A stretch of 33,222 nucleotides of DNA, taken from contig JAEPRB010000347.1 of NCBI GenBank assembly GCA_016758965.1, forward strand, positions 1 through 33,222. The letters are read 5' to 3'. Positions 1 through 11,193 of this stretch are shown here, one piece after another. The first letter of the stretch is position 1. Each line of letters begins with the position of its first letter. Source of the DNA: Circinella minor. Its lineage: Eukaryota > Mucoromycota > Mucoromycetes > Mucorales > Lichtheimiaceae. A model generated the notes under the pieces. That model was given only the letters and a program-made list of their open reading frames with translations, did not search any database and had not been told where the DNA came from. A program made the position numbers and the translations under genes.

Positions 1-2700
1 ATTACCCTTATCAAATATATCATCCACTTTCAAAACCATCTTATGTACGCCAAAAAAATAAAATAAAGGCCAGTCTAACCATGGTCGTCTTGTGTCACCT
101 TAATTGCTCCATCTATAAAAATATAAACATTAAACTGCCACCCGAACGACTTCTAATTATATGCTACTTATTCAAATAGGTTCTCGCTTTTTTTTTTATT
201 AAACATAGTCCTGTATGTAATAGTCGTATGATTAATTCGAAGTTCAAGCACAAGAGTATATAGCTTGTATGTTATTACTCTTGTTGCCCGATAAAAAAAA
301 TGTGATACCGAGTTTCCGTAAACCTGTTTTTTCTGTTTGTGTAGAGTAATTTGTGATTAAAATGTAAACAAAGAAACAAGTAATTAACAGTTTTTTTTCA
401 CACTGATGGCAGACACTATACCATGGCTCTGGTCCAGAAGAATAGATAGTGGTGGTCAGTTTTGCATATCACCTTGGGGTTATGGCGTCTTTGTTTATTC
501 TCGATACTGAGTAATGGTACATAATATGATTGGACATTTTCTTTTATTTAGTATACAAACTAGTAAGTCACCTTCCCATTATCAACAAATAAAATAAATA
601 TATTGGGTACTATTACTCAACTAGTCTAAACCGGTTTATAAATGTGAAATGTGTGAAAATATTCTTTCATCCCTCGGAGCCACAGACGATAGGATAATCT
701 ACTTTTATCACTAATAATAGGAGTTCCCAGTATAACCAAGTTCTATTTTTTATTTTTATTTTCATATTGGAGATAAATTAATGTATTTTACATTATTCAG
801 TTTAACTTTAAGAAAAGATGTATTCTTGTATAGTACATGAATTTCTCAGTACCATGTTGTAAATTGCTCATGTAAACGGCCTTTTCTATATTTGGAATGT
901 TTTTCATGTGCTTACAATGTATATATAAAAGCAGTTTGCGTTAATAGAGAGAATGATAAGTAGCAGGTGCTTGGCTGCAAGAAAAAAAAACATTGCTGTA
1001 AATGATCATGTGAAGTTTCGGACAAAACAAAAAAGGTCAGCACGAAAAAAAATATAATATGGCTAGGTTCCCATTATACCTTTCTCATCCCAAAGTTTCT
1101 TTGCTTCCTTACGAATATACAATCCGTAACCAAAATGTTCTATCGGTAGACTTATATGACTGTTATATAATGGTGCTAACACACAACGCTCATATTTTCT
1201 TCTTGGCTAAAGCTTAATTCTTATTCGACCATATTACTCGATCTATCTATTATTCGTTGGACATTACTTGTCACAACTGGGGTATGTTTTGTGTTTATTT
1301 TTCAAAGTGCACATTTGTTTAAGAAACATATTTAACAGGTACTTGAGCAGTAAATAAACATTTCTATTTTATTGACGTTTACATATAGGTACTATAGGTC
1401 GTTTTTTTCTCTGCTGCTTTGGGTATTTGCGCCATTTTATGCGTGTTTTTTCTGCTCTGTTACTTCAACTACGCAACCATGGAAGGTACTATATACTGTG
1501 TATGATACTTCCCCGTTGTCTAATGAATTATTATCGTATATTGCATTTAATTCTTATCATACGTATTACCCTTTCTGAGGGTTTTATTTTTCATAATCAT
1601 CTCTTGCTTACTATATACTGTGGGATGATAATAACTGCAATCGCTTAATAAAACATTTATTCTTTTTTTTTGGCATTGTGAAAATCTTACCTACCATCAA
1701 TAATAAATAATAAGATACACGATCTAACTCAACATAATAATATCTATTACGTACTTCTCCATTATATAATATTAAACAAACTATACCAACGGAAACATAT
1801 AATATATAATAATAACATACCAATAATAATAAGAATAATAAGAATAATAAACAAGATATCATGTACATATCAAACATATTAAAACTAAAACAACAAGTGA
1901 ACCCATCATCGTATGATAGAGAAATTATATACCAAAGAATATAAATATAGATTTAAAATTAAATAATATAGAATTATATTTTTATCTTGATACCTAATAT
2001 AATAAAAAGACCTAACTGATTTTTACAAAACTATTTTCTGTTATCTATTTTATTTTCTTATACGTATTTTTTTCACTTATATTTCCCATCCACACGACAG
2101 TAACTTAAAAATAAATAGTACCTGTAATTGTAGAAACAGGGATACCATTATTTATACACGTGATCTTTCAGTGATTTTCATATCTTATAGAGTCCTTGCC
2201 TTTTATTGGAATCACTCAACTACGTAAAAACACTTTTCCCGCATCACATTAGCTTGACAAATATGGCAATTTTCAGATCAACTTTTTTCTCGGACATATC
2301 GTACCCACCTACAATTCTACCGATTAATCCTTTAGAATATATATTTCTTTACCCTTAGTACTTTACTTTTGCGTTAAAAACTTTATAATACATCTTTGAT
2401 TTTCAACATTAAAAAATCGTATTTAGCTTAGTAACTTTTGTTACGTAAAAAATATATTTTTTAGAAATTTCATCGACCACTCATTATTCGTTAAATTTTT
2501 CTCAAAATTGTATCGTTCGTAATGTTTTTCTTTATTCAATCTACTCTAGAACTATCAACTTACTACCTCATTTTCTGAGAAAATTTTACCAAAAAAAAAC
2601 TAAGTCAGAGAGTTTTCGCCTTTTTTAGAATCTACCGAGAATATTCTCTCTGTCTATATTAAGTAATACCCTATCTCTTCTCCCTTATAACTTTTTTTTA
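1..2700. other. AT-rich intergenic sequence, no gene seen
   Basis: Very AT-rich sequence with many short A and T runs. The few open frames are short, rich in Tyr/Leu/Ile/Phe codons and overlap each other on both strands, as expected by chance at this composition. I see no splice-bounded coding chain, no RNA gene and no recognisable repeat. TACGTA hexamers occur near 1747, 2061, 2221 and 2443; see the finding on CGTA insertions. Confidence 0.6.
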
Positions 2701-3746
2701 CAACTGTATACTCCGATGGCTGGTTTACCTGTACGGATGGATAATATGGTCAGCCTTATTTCACCCAAGCTGGATTTGATGAAAAAGAAATTATATGACC
2801 AATGTCAAGCTTCCATTATATATATATATACATATAATTAAATTCTGAGACAAGTACTTAACATTATTACTACCGTCACTTATCGCTATTAAACCAAATA
2901 ATCTTTATTACGTATTGATGTCTAGTAAGTAGAAGACAGTGTATTGTGATTATTGTTACACAGTACGTACGTATGTTATATAAAATGTCGCAAAAGCGAT
3001 CCATGTATAAATTGACAAAAGTACTATATACTTCTATGGCAATAAATAAACTGTTAAAAAGGAGTAAAAAAAATTAAGTAGAGAAAAAGAATGAATTGTG
3101 ATTTCTCTCTTTTCATCGATTTTTAACTCACACCGTTCCCGCAGTGAAAATACAGTAACTACTATTTAATCTTTTTCAGGCTACATGATTCTACACGCAA
3201 ACTTCTTATTAACTTCCGTCAGGAAGAGGCTCTCTTTGACAACAAACCTCCTTAACCCCTCCCTCACCCCTCATATATAATTACACACACACACACACAT
3301 ACGTATATATAAAAGCCCACTTTATAGTTTAGTTCATCTTCTCGATTATATCCTACGTACTTCCTTTATCTTTCTTTTTCTTCCTTTTTTTCCTTTGCTT
3401 GTATTATATTATCATATATTGTTTTGTCTTGTTTATGTCTATCCAGCCACTGTTGTGGGTCTCCTAATTTTAGTGACCGCTAATAAATTCATTTTCTTAA
3501 ATGTTAAAAGAAAGAAAGTTCAGGCTACCTAAGCATCTATATTTCCGTGTATATACTGTCTATATACTCAACATATCAAATGGAAAAGTTACGAAAATAC
3601 TTTTTTGGCTGCATACTAACGAATAAGTTTATTTGTTACTGTCAATAAAGATATTATTTTTAAAACAAAAACGTATAGTACATGATTGATCAATAAAGTA
3701 TAATATCATTTTCCAAATTGCTATTTAGTTTTACAATTTTTCTTGA
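2701..3746. other. Intergenic; weak exon-like islands and a promoter-like block
   Basis: No gene can be supported. Three stretches look more coding-like than the surroundings: an ATG at 2716 followed by about 34 codons, an ATG at 2984 (30 codons), and about 25 codons after a possible TTTTTCAG acceptor at 3174-3255 ending in TAA. They share no frame or obvious introns. At 3304-3313 a TATATAAAAG box is followed by a long pyrimidine-rich stretch (3360-3400) and an ATG at 3435 that closes after 10 codons, so it resembles a fungal promoter without a gene. An (AC)n run lies at 3282-3298. TACGTA occurs at about 2909, 2964 (overlapping pair), 3300 and 3353. Confidence 0.35.
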
Positions 3747-6700
3747 TCAAGTCATTCTATTTGCCTTTTGTTTCAATTCTTTAATTCGCCGACGTTCAGT
3801 TTCTTTTTCTACATCATCCCAAATTGTTATTGGGTTTGGAGGAGCGAGCAATTCTCTTCTATTCTCAGACCAATGAATACGGTCGATATCGTGATTTACT
3901 TAAAATCGTTAATATTGACCATTCCTATCTGGTTTGTGTGAATAATCTGAAACGATATGCACAGTACGTTCAATGTCACTTACTTGAATAACTTTACCAG
4001 TCTTTTGTAATTCCAATACCTCCATGCTAGTAATATGTTTGATGCGAGATACTTCTGAATTACTTTGGGCTTTGGTTTGATTAACAGGTGGATATCGATT
4101 TATAAGACAAAGGTCGAGTTGCTGATCCTTATATTTGCAAGTAGAAAACAGCACTACCTGACCATAATACCGTCACCGCTCGATATAACGATACACCCCG
4201 TCAGACCAAAAGTGTATCGTTATATCGAATTATCGTTATATCGAATTCTTGATCTGAGTTATAATAATTGGATAAATATCATCCATATGTACTTGGCCTT
4301 ATTTGTATCTATATGTCTTGTAAAAGACTAAACTCTAGAAATTTATGTTGTCCATACTAAAAATAAGCTATAAAAATAAAACAGTTCTTTTTTTTTGTAC
4401 AGTTTTCTTTGTCAAATATCCCCCGTCTTATTACTTCTAATTGAATTACAACCACATAATCACATATAATTAATGCTGATCCCCTATAAAAAAAATGCGA
4501 GTATCATATTATGATAAGCATCAAAAACCGTCTACATATTATTGTTTACAAATGCATGCCAATTGACAAAGAAAAAGTTAGACAAGCATAATTGGGGAAA
4601 AAACAAATCTAATTTTTATAAGAAAAAAGCATAAGCAAAATATCACTGATTTTTTTTAGTAAGACAATCCCTGAAGATAAAAATGATGTTCAGATTATTA
4701 AACACTTAATAAAAAGCTTAAAAACTAAAGTTAGAAGGTCAAAAAATGCCCAACAAACTAGTATTATTTCCTTTTTTAAAAAATAAAGATGTTATTTGTC
4801 CGCTCGATATAACGATATTTTTGCCAAAACCCTATCGGATATCGTTATATAAAATTAACGATATTTCCCTGCTTAATCTGTCTTGGACCCCAAAACCCTA
4901 TCGTTATATCGAAATATCGTTATATCGAATATCGTTACAGCGAGCGGTGACGGTATTCACCTTTGATAGCGACAAAATCTATCCATGCTTCATTACGGTA
5001 AACTGAATCAGCTCTAACAATTTCAGTATACGTATTCTTCATTATCATCATCAGATTTCATAAAAACCTTTAAACACTTGTAGGCCTTGATCTTGAAATA
5101 AAAAATATTGGGATCAATTAATTTTCTGATACTAATAAAAATGTGTATAAGTACAGATCACGCATCCTTGACTTGCTTACAATTGAACTTCTTTTCTCAA
5201 TACGTATCAGTACGTATCCAAGAATATGCGTATCAGTCGGCTTATAGATGAGTAGGCAGAATCTTCATGCTGTAACGCCTTCGGATCAACACTTTACTAA
5301 CGATGAAAGTTCATATGGACGCTTTATAGTGGAAATGCTAGTCGATGAATGATATTGTACAATATCATCTTTGCTTTTCTCATTGGGTATGTCATATAGC
5401 ACATCACGACGCATGATAAACGTGGCCATTTATTATAATCAGTAATTGTGTCGGACTTCATGATTGAACGAGATGCTCACATACAATAAAACACATTAAA
5501 TAAATCTTTACCTGTTCAGTATATGCACCGCTTTGAAAATTTGAGCATCTTGTCGGTAGTTTTGAATCTGTCTTATGCGGTGTCTCACTTTGACATGTTC
5601 TATATCCATCAACAACACCACGGCCTTCGATATCAATAGCATTCGCTATAATGCATGATTTTTGGCACAAAAATATTAATATTATTACGTCGTGTATCAT
5701 CTGGTATATCTAGTTACAATGATAGGAATCGTTTATCTTAGCTCCATATGATCTTTTAATTCATCATACGTTGGCTTTGTTAAATTTGAAATTAAGAACC
5801 CATTTTTAATTCGTCGTTGATTCCGAATCCAAGGAATTACCTTCGCTCTATAGTATATAATATTAGAACAGAAAACCATCTTGCAGCAAATAATTTATAT
5901 TCAATAAGTATATTTGGTTAGGACTGAAGAGTGTTTACTGTTTTATATCCGAGAAGGGTTTTATGCGTCAATGAGGAGCAAATTTATGTTATGCGCATAG
6001 TAAAATGTTTTTGTTGGCCTTATAAAAAATTGTACATCCTCGCATTGAAGCCATCTAATTTGAAGAACGACCGTCCAAATTTATAAAAATTAAATATACT
6101 AACTTGCAAAAATAGTATCACCTGTTGGTGATCTCAATAATATCTTGTGTAGATAACAATGCTTCAACACACTGGACGATCTGGATGTATACACCTCCTA
6201 ATTGATGAAGTTCATCTGAAACCATACTGCTGTAAATGTCAAAGTGTGGTACAGTCCAAAAAACATTCTATAATCAGATATCTATACCTCTATAGCGAAA
6301 GATTAATTTATTGTTCTTTCCTGTTTTTATTTGACTGACATCTCATTCTTACCTCGCAAAGATGTATAGAAAATTTTAGAAAATTCAGCTGCCTTTTTTT
6401 TTTATTTCTAGATGTCACTAATCCTTGCCCTCGTGTACACAGTAGTTTCGTGATTTCAGATTTTCTTGAGTTTGTATCATTACTGGGAGGTAAATGAAAG
6501 TTTGATGTGAATGACCAACATCGTGGACATAAATATAGCACACCACCGGATTTAACAAGTGTCATAAGAACCTTATAAGTATTCATGGGATGATACGTAT
6601 TAATAAAGGGCTTTAAAATGATAGCGCTTTTGTTTATAATTTACTTATTGCTTGGGAAGGTCGGCAATGTATACTGCGAGAGTTGGGACACATTGGTACT

Positions 6701-7705
6701 CTTTATCATATGGGCCACGCATCGCAATAGTACTATCCAATATGTACATCTCATCAAATCAAAGCTGAAAAATAAAAAACGGAGAAAATGGACTCACATG
6801 AATGAATGGGAGTCTTTTTGCAAACGGAGCAAAGATTATCTTCAAACATTGGTGTATGATTTGCTGCCTTGGCTAAACTCCAACATGTGCGATTCTTCCC
6901 ATCAGCAGGCTTATCCAGAATAGGAAAGTATGCAAGAACCTTCAAATAAAATTGCATGATACAGCAGTCTGGTTTAAAGCTAAAATAGTAGCAACAATTG
7001 GTATTTTGTTCTACAATAAAATAAAAAATATAATAAGGGTTTTAGCAACAAAATTACATAATCTCTTCAATTTAAGATACCTGAAGGTCTTCCCACCAGT
7101 TAGCTGTGTAGAAGTCTTGATACGTACACTCTAATTTTTTATTCAAATCCTGTTTATATCTTTTTTTTTTCACGCGTGAGTTTTTCGGGTCGTAAAATTG
7201 TATAATCCTAAACTTCTTGTATGAAAAAACATGCTGAAACAAAAGATGTATATCACGATATACTAATTAAACTTTTCCAAACGATTTCTTGAAATCGTGT
7301 GTGTGCTCCTTAAGAAACCTGTTGATTTTTTCCACATCAAAATAGACGGTTTTAAAAGGTTGAAATGGCGTTAAATCAATGTTAATCTAAGTAGTGCTAT
7401 ATTTTAGCTGCAATAGTTCTTGAAATATTATTATAAACTAACCAAATGCGAACCATTATTAGCGATATCTAACTTCCTAAAGAGATTATCTAACGTTTGT
7501 GTCGAGTTCAATTGGTCGACCAGGTTTGTGAACAATATTTATCATTCTATGTATTGTTGTTTTGGTAAGTGAACAGTTCCTTGATATGGAGTAAGTCGAC
7601 GTGAATAAAAAAAACTCGGTTACCTTTCATAAATAATTTTTTCATCTCTTTGGCAACCGCCAGCTTTGCATATTTCAGTTCGGCCTGATTCATTTCCGAA
7701 CCTGA
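3747..7705 (-). pseudogene. Decayed DNA-transposon transposase gene (Plavaka/CACTA-like, tentative), split by a nested element
   Basis: Transposase-like segments follow one another in order on the minus strand, broken by stops and frameshifts. From the 5' end: an N-terminal fragment near 7640-7705 (NQAELKYAKLAVAKEM); FYTANWWEDLQ near 7090-7117 followed by a plausible intron (about 7086-7008) and IPIVATILALNQTAVS; DSTIAMRGPYDKEYQ and VPTLAVYIADLP near 6660-6740; a cysteine pair in YLCPRCWSF near 6510-6540; DELHQLGG near 6200; SVYRNEAWIDFVAIKGEY at 4956-5015; VSDIERTVHIVSDY near 3930-3970; and a C-terminal VNHDIDRIHWSENRREL near 3850-3895, ending at the TGA 3747-3749. WW...LQ...P..ATI.A and DELHQLGG resemble fungal Plavaka-type transposases as I remember them; the family call is tentative. 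A 784-bp element interrupts it at 4170-4953, and TACGTA insertions add further frameshifts. No terminal repeats of the transposon itself were found. Confidence 0.55.
4170..4953. mobile_element. Non-autonomous TIR element (MITE-like) with TA target duplication
   Basis: The ends form an inverted repeat: CCGTCACCGCTCGATATAAC at the left matches the complement of the right end over about 24 nt with two mismatches. TA flanks both sides (4168-4169 and 4954-4955). Removing the element and one TA joins the flanking minus-strand frame without a stop (..IKGEY-YGQVV..), which independently confirms the boundaries. Inside the left end, a perfect 17-bp stem (4180-4196 with 4212-4228) encloses a 15-nt loop. 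A 16-bp unit, TATCGTTATATCGAAT, is repeated in tandem at 4215-4246 and again, with one change, at 4899-4930. The core has no transposase-sized ORF, so movement would need an enzyme supplied elsewhere. TA duplication fits Tc1/mariner-like transposition. Another copy of the subterminal motif at 4800-4817 could mean two merged elements. Confidence 0.8.
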
Positions 7706-7718
7706 ATCTCGCTAGTAA

Positions 7719-8384
7719 CCAATATTACCAGGACAAACACGAGTTGAAATAAATATCGATAATTCTTGTCCTGATCCAATTGAACTACCATATAATTCAT
7801 ATCTTGGAGACTATATGGATATTTACCATATTAGAACTGGAGAACAAGAAGAAGAACTAGACGATGATGAAATAGCAGAAATATACGGATACGATTATGA
7901 CCCATATAGATATACACAATTATGACGACAAGGAGCTACAAACGATCAAGACGTATTCATGCTACACGAAGAAATACCAGTACAAAAATCCTTGATTATG
8001 TTACCACGACCAGGAGCCAAAGTTTTGGAAATTTGGACTAAAGAAGATTTAATGATTTTATATAATCGATCAATATATTACCATGGAAAACGTCCATCCT
8101 CAAATGAAAAACTTCTTCGTTTTGAACCCGAAAAACAACCAGGACAATACACCCATAATTATTATTGTAATAAAATACCTGAAGGATCAACAACCTTTAC
8201 CATCACGATACAAAATATTGTAGACAATCAAGTAATCATCAGTACAGCAAGCTTTGTTGGAACCCTTCATGAAATACAAGATACCGATGAAAATAAATCA
8301 ACCACCACATACTATATTTTAGAAAATGAACAACAGGAATTCCATGATGACGATACATCAATACCATCACTATCCAAAGAATAA
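7719..8384 (+). pseudogene. Upstream part of the retroelement polyprotein, one internal stop
   Basis: A frame open from 7719 to the TAA at 8382-8384 contains a single TGA near 7924; the reading there, CAA TTA TGA CGA CAA, is otherwise coding-like. The longest uninterrupted part starts at the ATG 7959 (141 codons). It is acidic in two stretches (near 7850-7900 and at the C-terminus) and contains LPRPGAKVLEIWTKED. I do not recognise a domain. Its position directly before the reverse transcriptase suggests the gag-pol linker or protease-flanking region of the same element. It is unlikely to be an independent gene. Confidence 0.5.
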
Positions 8385-9780
8385 AAAATAAATTGGATAT
8401 CGCAGACTTACCAGAAGACCAAGATCACAAAATTTCGAAATGCATTTTTTAATTTGATCCAAAAATATCAACCCTGCATAGACTGAGACAATACAAGCTT
8501 ATCATGCACCAACGTATTACAAGCATCCTTTGATACAGGAGACACACAACCGATCAGAACAAGACCATAAAAAATGTCACCAGAAGAAGCCGAAGCATTA
8601 AAATAGGAATTTAATCGATTATGCAGATTAGGTGTCATATAACCATCCAAATTACCATGGTCAGGCCCAATTATTCTATTAAAAAAGGAAATACAGGAGA
8701 ATATGAATTATTATCAGATTTATGACGATTAAATACTATCGAAAAGAGTTATAATTATCCTTTACCCAATGTATAAGTATTATTATCACCTATAACAGAA
8801 GGAAGTGTATTTCCATGTCTTGATTTAAGACAATCTTTTTTCAAGTACCTTTAGAACCAGCCAGCCGAGACAAGACCACATTCACCACTAAATATGGAAA
8901 TTATTGTTACACGAAATTACCCATGGGATACAAGAATTCACCACATATTATGGCTAAAGTTGGAGCAATAGTATTTCGATCACTCAATAGGAACATGCCT
9001 ACGATTATATGTAGATGCTGTATGTTGCTATAGTAAAAAAAATACAGAAACATTTATCAGATTTATAACAAGTTTTTAAATGTTTGAAAATTGCCCAATT
9101 AAAAGTAAATGCGGAAAAAAATGTTCATGGATCAAAACAAAAAAAAAATACCTTGGACATTATATTACACCTGATATAACCAAAATTATTCAAGAGAACA
9201 GTCATTCCAACCATACAAAAACAATTATAAAGTTTTCTCGAATGCTGCAACTATTTCAGAAAATTTATAACTCGCTACTCTCAAAGGGTTCGACCATTAA
9301 CAAAGATCACTGGCAAGGACCCACCCACCTTTGGGAGAAGCAGCAACAAAAACATTCAATGATTTGAAAACGACGTTAATACAAGTAACCCATATTATCA
9401 CGACTGGATTACAACGAAGACTTTTACTTGATCACAGACGGAAGCAAAATTTGGTTTGGGTAGGTACACTCGGTTCAACTCATCTGTGATGACGAAAAAA
9501 AAAAAAAAAAAGGAAATCGTAATATGTTATCTATATCCCGTTCCACCACTAAAAGAGAAGAATCATTATTTGCTACAGGTTTAGAATGTGCAGCGTTAGT
9601 TATATTGTGTACAACAAACGCGACATTATCTTTTAAGAAAAAAAAATTAAATGTTACAGATCACTAACCTTTAGAAGCAAGCTATCTGAAAGAAAACAAC
9701 CGATTGGAAGACATGCAAGAGCCATAGCATTTTTGAGAGAGGACGATTTTGAAATTCATTATAGCAGTATTAAACTTTGA
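7719..9780 (+). mobile_element. Degenerate Ty3/Gypsy-type retrotransposon pol fragment
   Basis: Broken frames on the plus strand give the domains of a Ty3/Gypsy pol in order. The reverse transcriptase entry region is near 8528-8700 (FDTGDTQPIRTRP, MSPEEAEALK, a proline/serine/tryptophan block before LLKKE). The core follows near 8815-8960 (LDLRQSFFQVPL, KTTFTTKYGNYCYTKLP). The catalytic box at 9008-9019 reads YVDA instead of YVDD. YLGHYITPD lies near 9150, an RNase H start LITDGSK near 9430, SRSTTKREES and LECAALV near 9540-9600, and YLKENNRL and RAIAFLREDDFEIHY near 9680-9765. Several stops and at least four frame changes rule out a functional product. Integrase, gag and paired LTRs were not seen, so this is a 5'- and 3'-truncated relic. 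Its left end abuts the transposase relic, which runs the other way. Confidence 0.85.
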
Positions 9781-11193
9781 AGGTCGACTTTCCTGTTTCC
9801 CCCATCTCCATAACAACGAATGATCATAAGAAAAAAAACGATTGAGTCGACGCGTAAATGGAAGAACGGAAGAGATTATAAAATAAAAATATTTATTAAA
9901 AAAAGTCCACTTTTAAAACGAATTTATTCACATCGCCCGTTTTTATCCTTGAGGATAGTTTATTTTTTTTCTTTTGTCAAGGCGCAAAATTGATTCCCAT
10001 ATTTTTATTGAGTGCTAACTGACGACAAGTCTGCTTTTATGCAAGAGAAACAAAGTCCGAAGCAGGAATAAAAAAAAAAAAGAAGGGGTAAAAAGTAATT
10101 TTTCCCTTTCTGTTTCTGTTTACTATACAAAACAGTCTCACAATCAGAAAAGCATTAAAGATGGGTCAAAATAACATAATTAACTTGTCAAATAACATGT
10201 CCAACATTCAATATATAAAATACATTGGTAAAAAGAGGGGAAAATAGTTTATGAGTATCACATATATGGATATATGTACTAACAAACAATCAAAGCTATT
10301 TTAGTTTCAAAAGATGGTTGTATTTCTGGAATAAATAATAATGATGTTATGATTAGCAGATGAAAAGGTGAGCTAATTAAGTGAAGGGATTGTTTGTGGA
10401 TTGCTCTCTCTCACTTTATTGTTTGTTCTGAACTTTTAATTTCTGAAACATACCTTTGACGATAAACCTCTTTAAAATGTCAACTACTTTATGAAAAAAT
10501 ATAAAGACTGGGATAAAGCAGCATTTGGCCAAGAAAAGGTAAAATAGCATATCAAACTTGTAGTAAAAACAAAACATAAATTGCCCATAGCAGCTATTAT
10601 AAAAGAAAAAAATGAATAAGTCAAAGTGTGTATTTTATATCAGCTATTTTCAAATTATATTCAGAATTAGCTCATTTTTCAATGGAGTTCTTCCTGATAT
10701 AATAGAGAACTTCGAATCCAACTTCCAATTTGACGGCTATTAATGTACATATTGGATTTTCCTTATTTAATTATTTATTCCAGCAATCTTAATTGTGAGG
10801 TGTACACTAGAATAAATAATAATTTATCAATTCAACAATAAATAAAAATATACGGAATAAACGATGAGTCCTTCGAAACAGAAATTATTCTCGAAAATAA
10901 GATAAAAACTATTATTTTATATACGAGTTGGGCTACTTGTATAAGCTGCTTATCATAATGGTTTACTCCAGATACGCAATCTGAAAAATGCATCTTGAAG
11001 AATTTTGTAGACATCTCAGGACATTCGAAAAGTCGGAAACTTAGTACCAAAATATTCTTAACAAATGGGTAGTTGACCCATGAGTGCTCTTTTATTTTAT
11101 TTATTTTATTTATTTTATTTATTTTATTTATTACAAAACTAAGAAAATTATTTATTTAACGTATCAAGTTTTTCAAGCCGAATGAGTTGCTTG
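9781..11193. other. Intergenic, no gene seen; 9-bp tandem repeat
   Basis: AT-rich sequence without a supportable gene. A short stretch near 10680-10740 (NGVLPDIIENFESNFQFDG) and a 72-codon minus-strand frame at 10832-11050 are somewhat coding-like but isolated. A tandem array of TTTATTTTA occupies 11091-11133 (4-5 copies). Just before it, TGGGT and ACCCA form a small hairpin at 11066-11080. Confidence 0.5.
11091..11133. repeat. Tandem 9-mer (TTTATTTTA)n
   Basis: Four and a half to five near-perfect copies of a 9-base unit, lying just downstream of the 3' end of the broken minus-strand gene at 11194-12318. Confidence 0.9.

Noticed and set aside
1372..1877. Three overlapping frames of 68-88 codons
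   Set aside because: Their composition is dominated by Tyr, Ile, Leu and Phe, they overlap in several frames, and no domain is visible.
7590..9850. GTCGACG words on both sides of the Ty3 relic as LTR remnants
   Set aside because: Only a few bases match, with no extended identity or TG...CA ends.
10700..10725. T-loop-like word TTCGAATCC suggesting a tRNA
   Set aside because: The flanking bases do not form a T stem and no anticodon or acceptor stem could be drawn.
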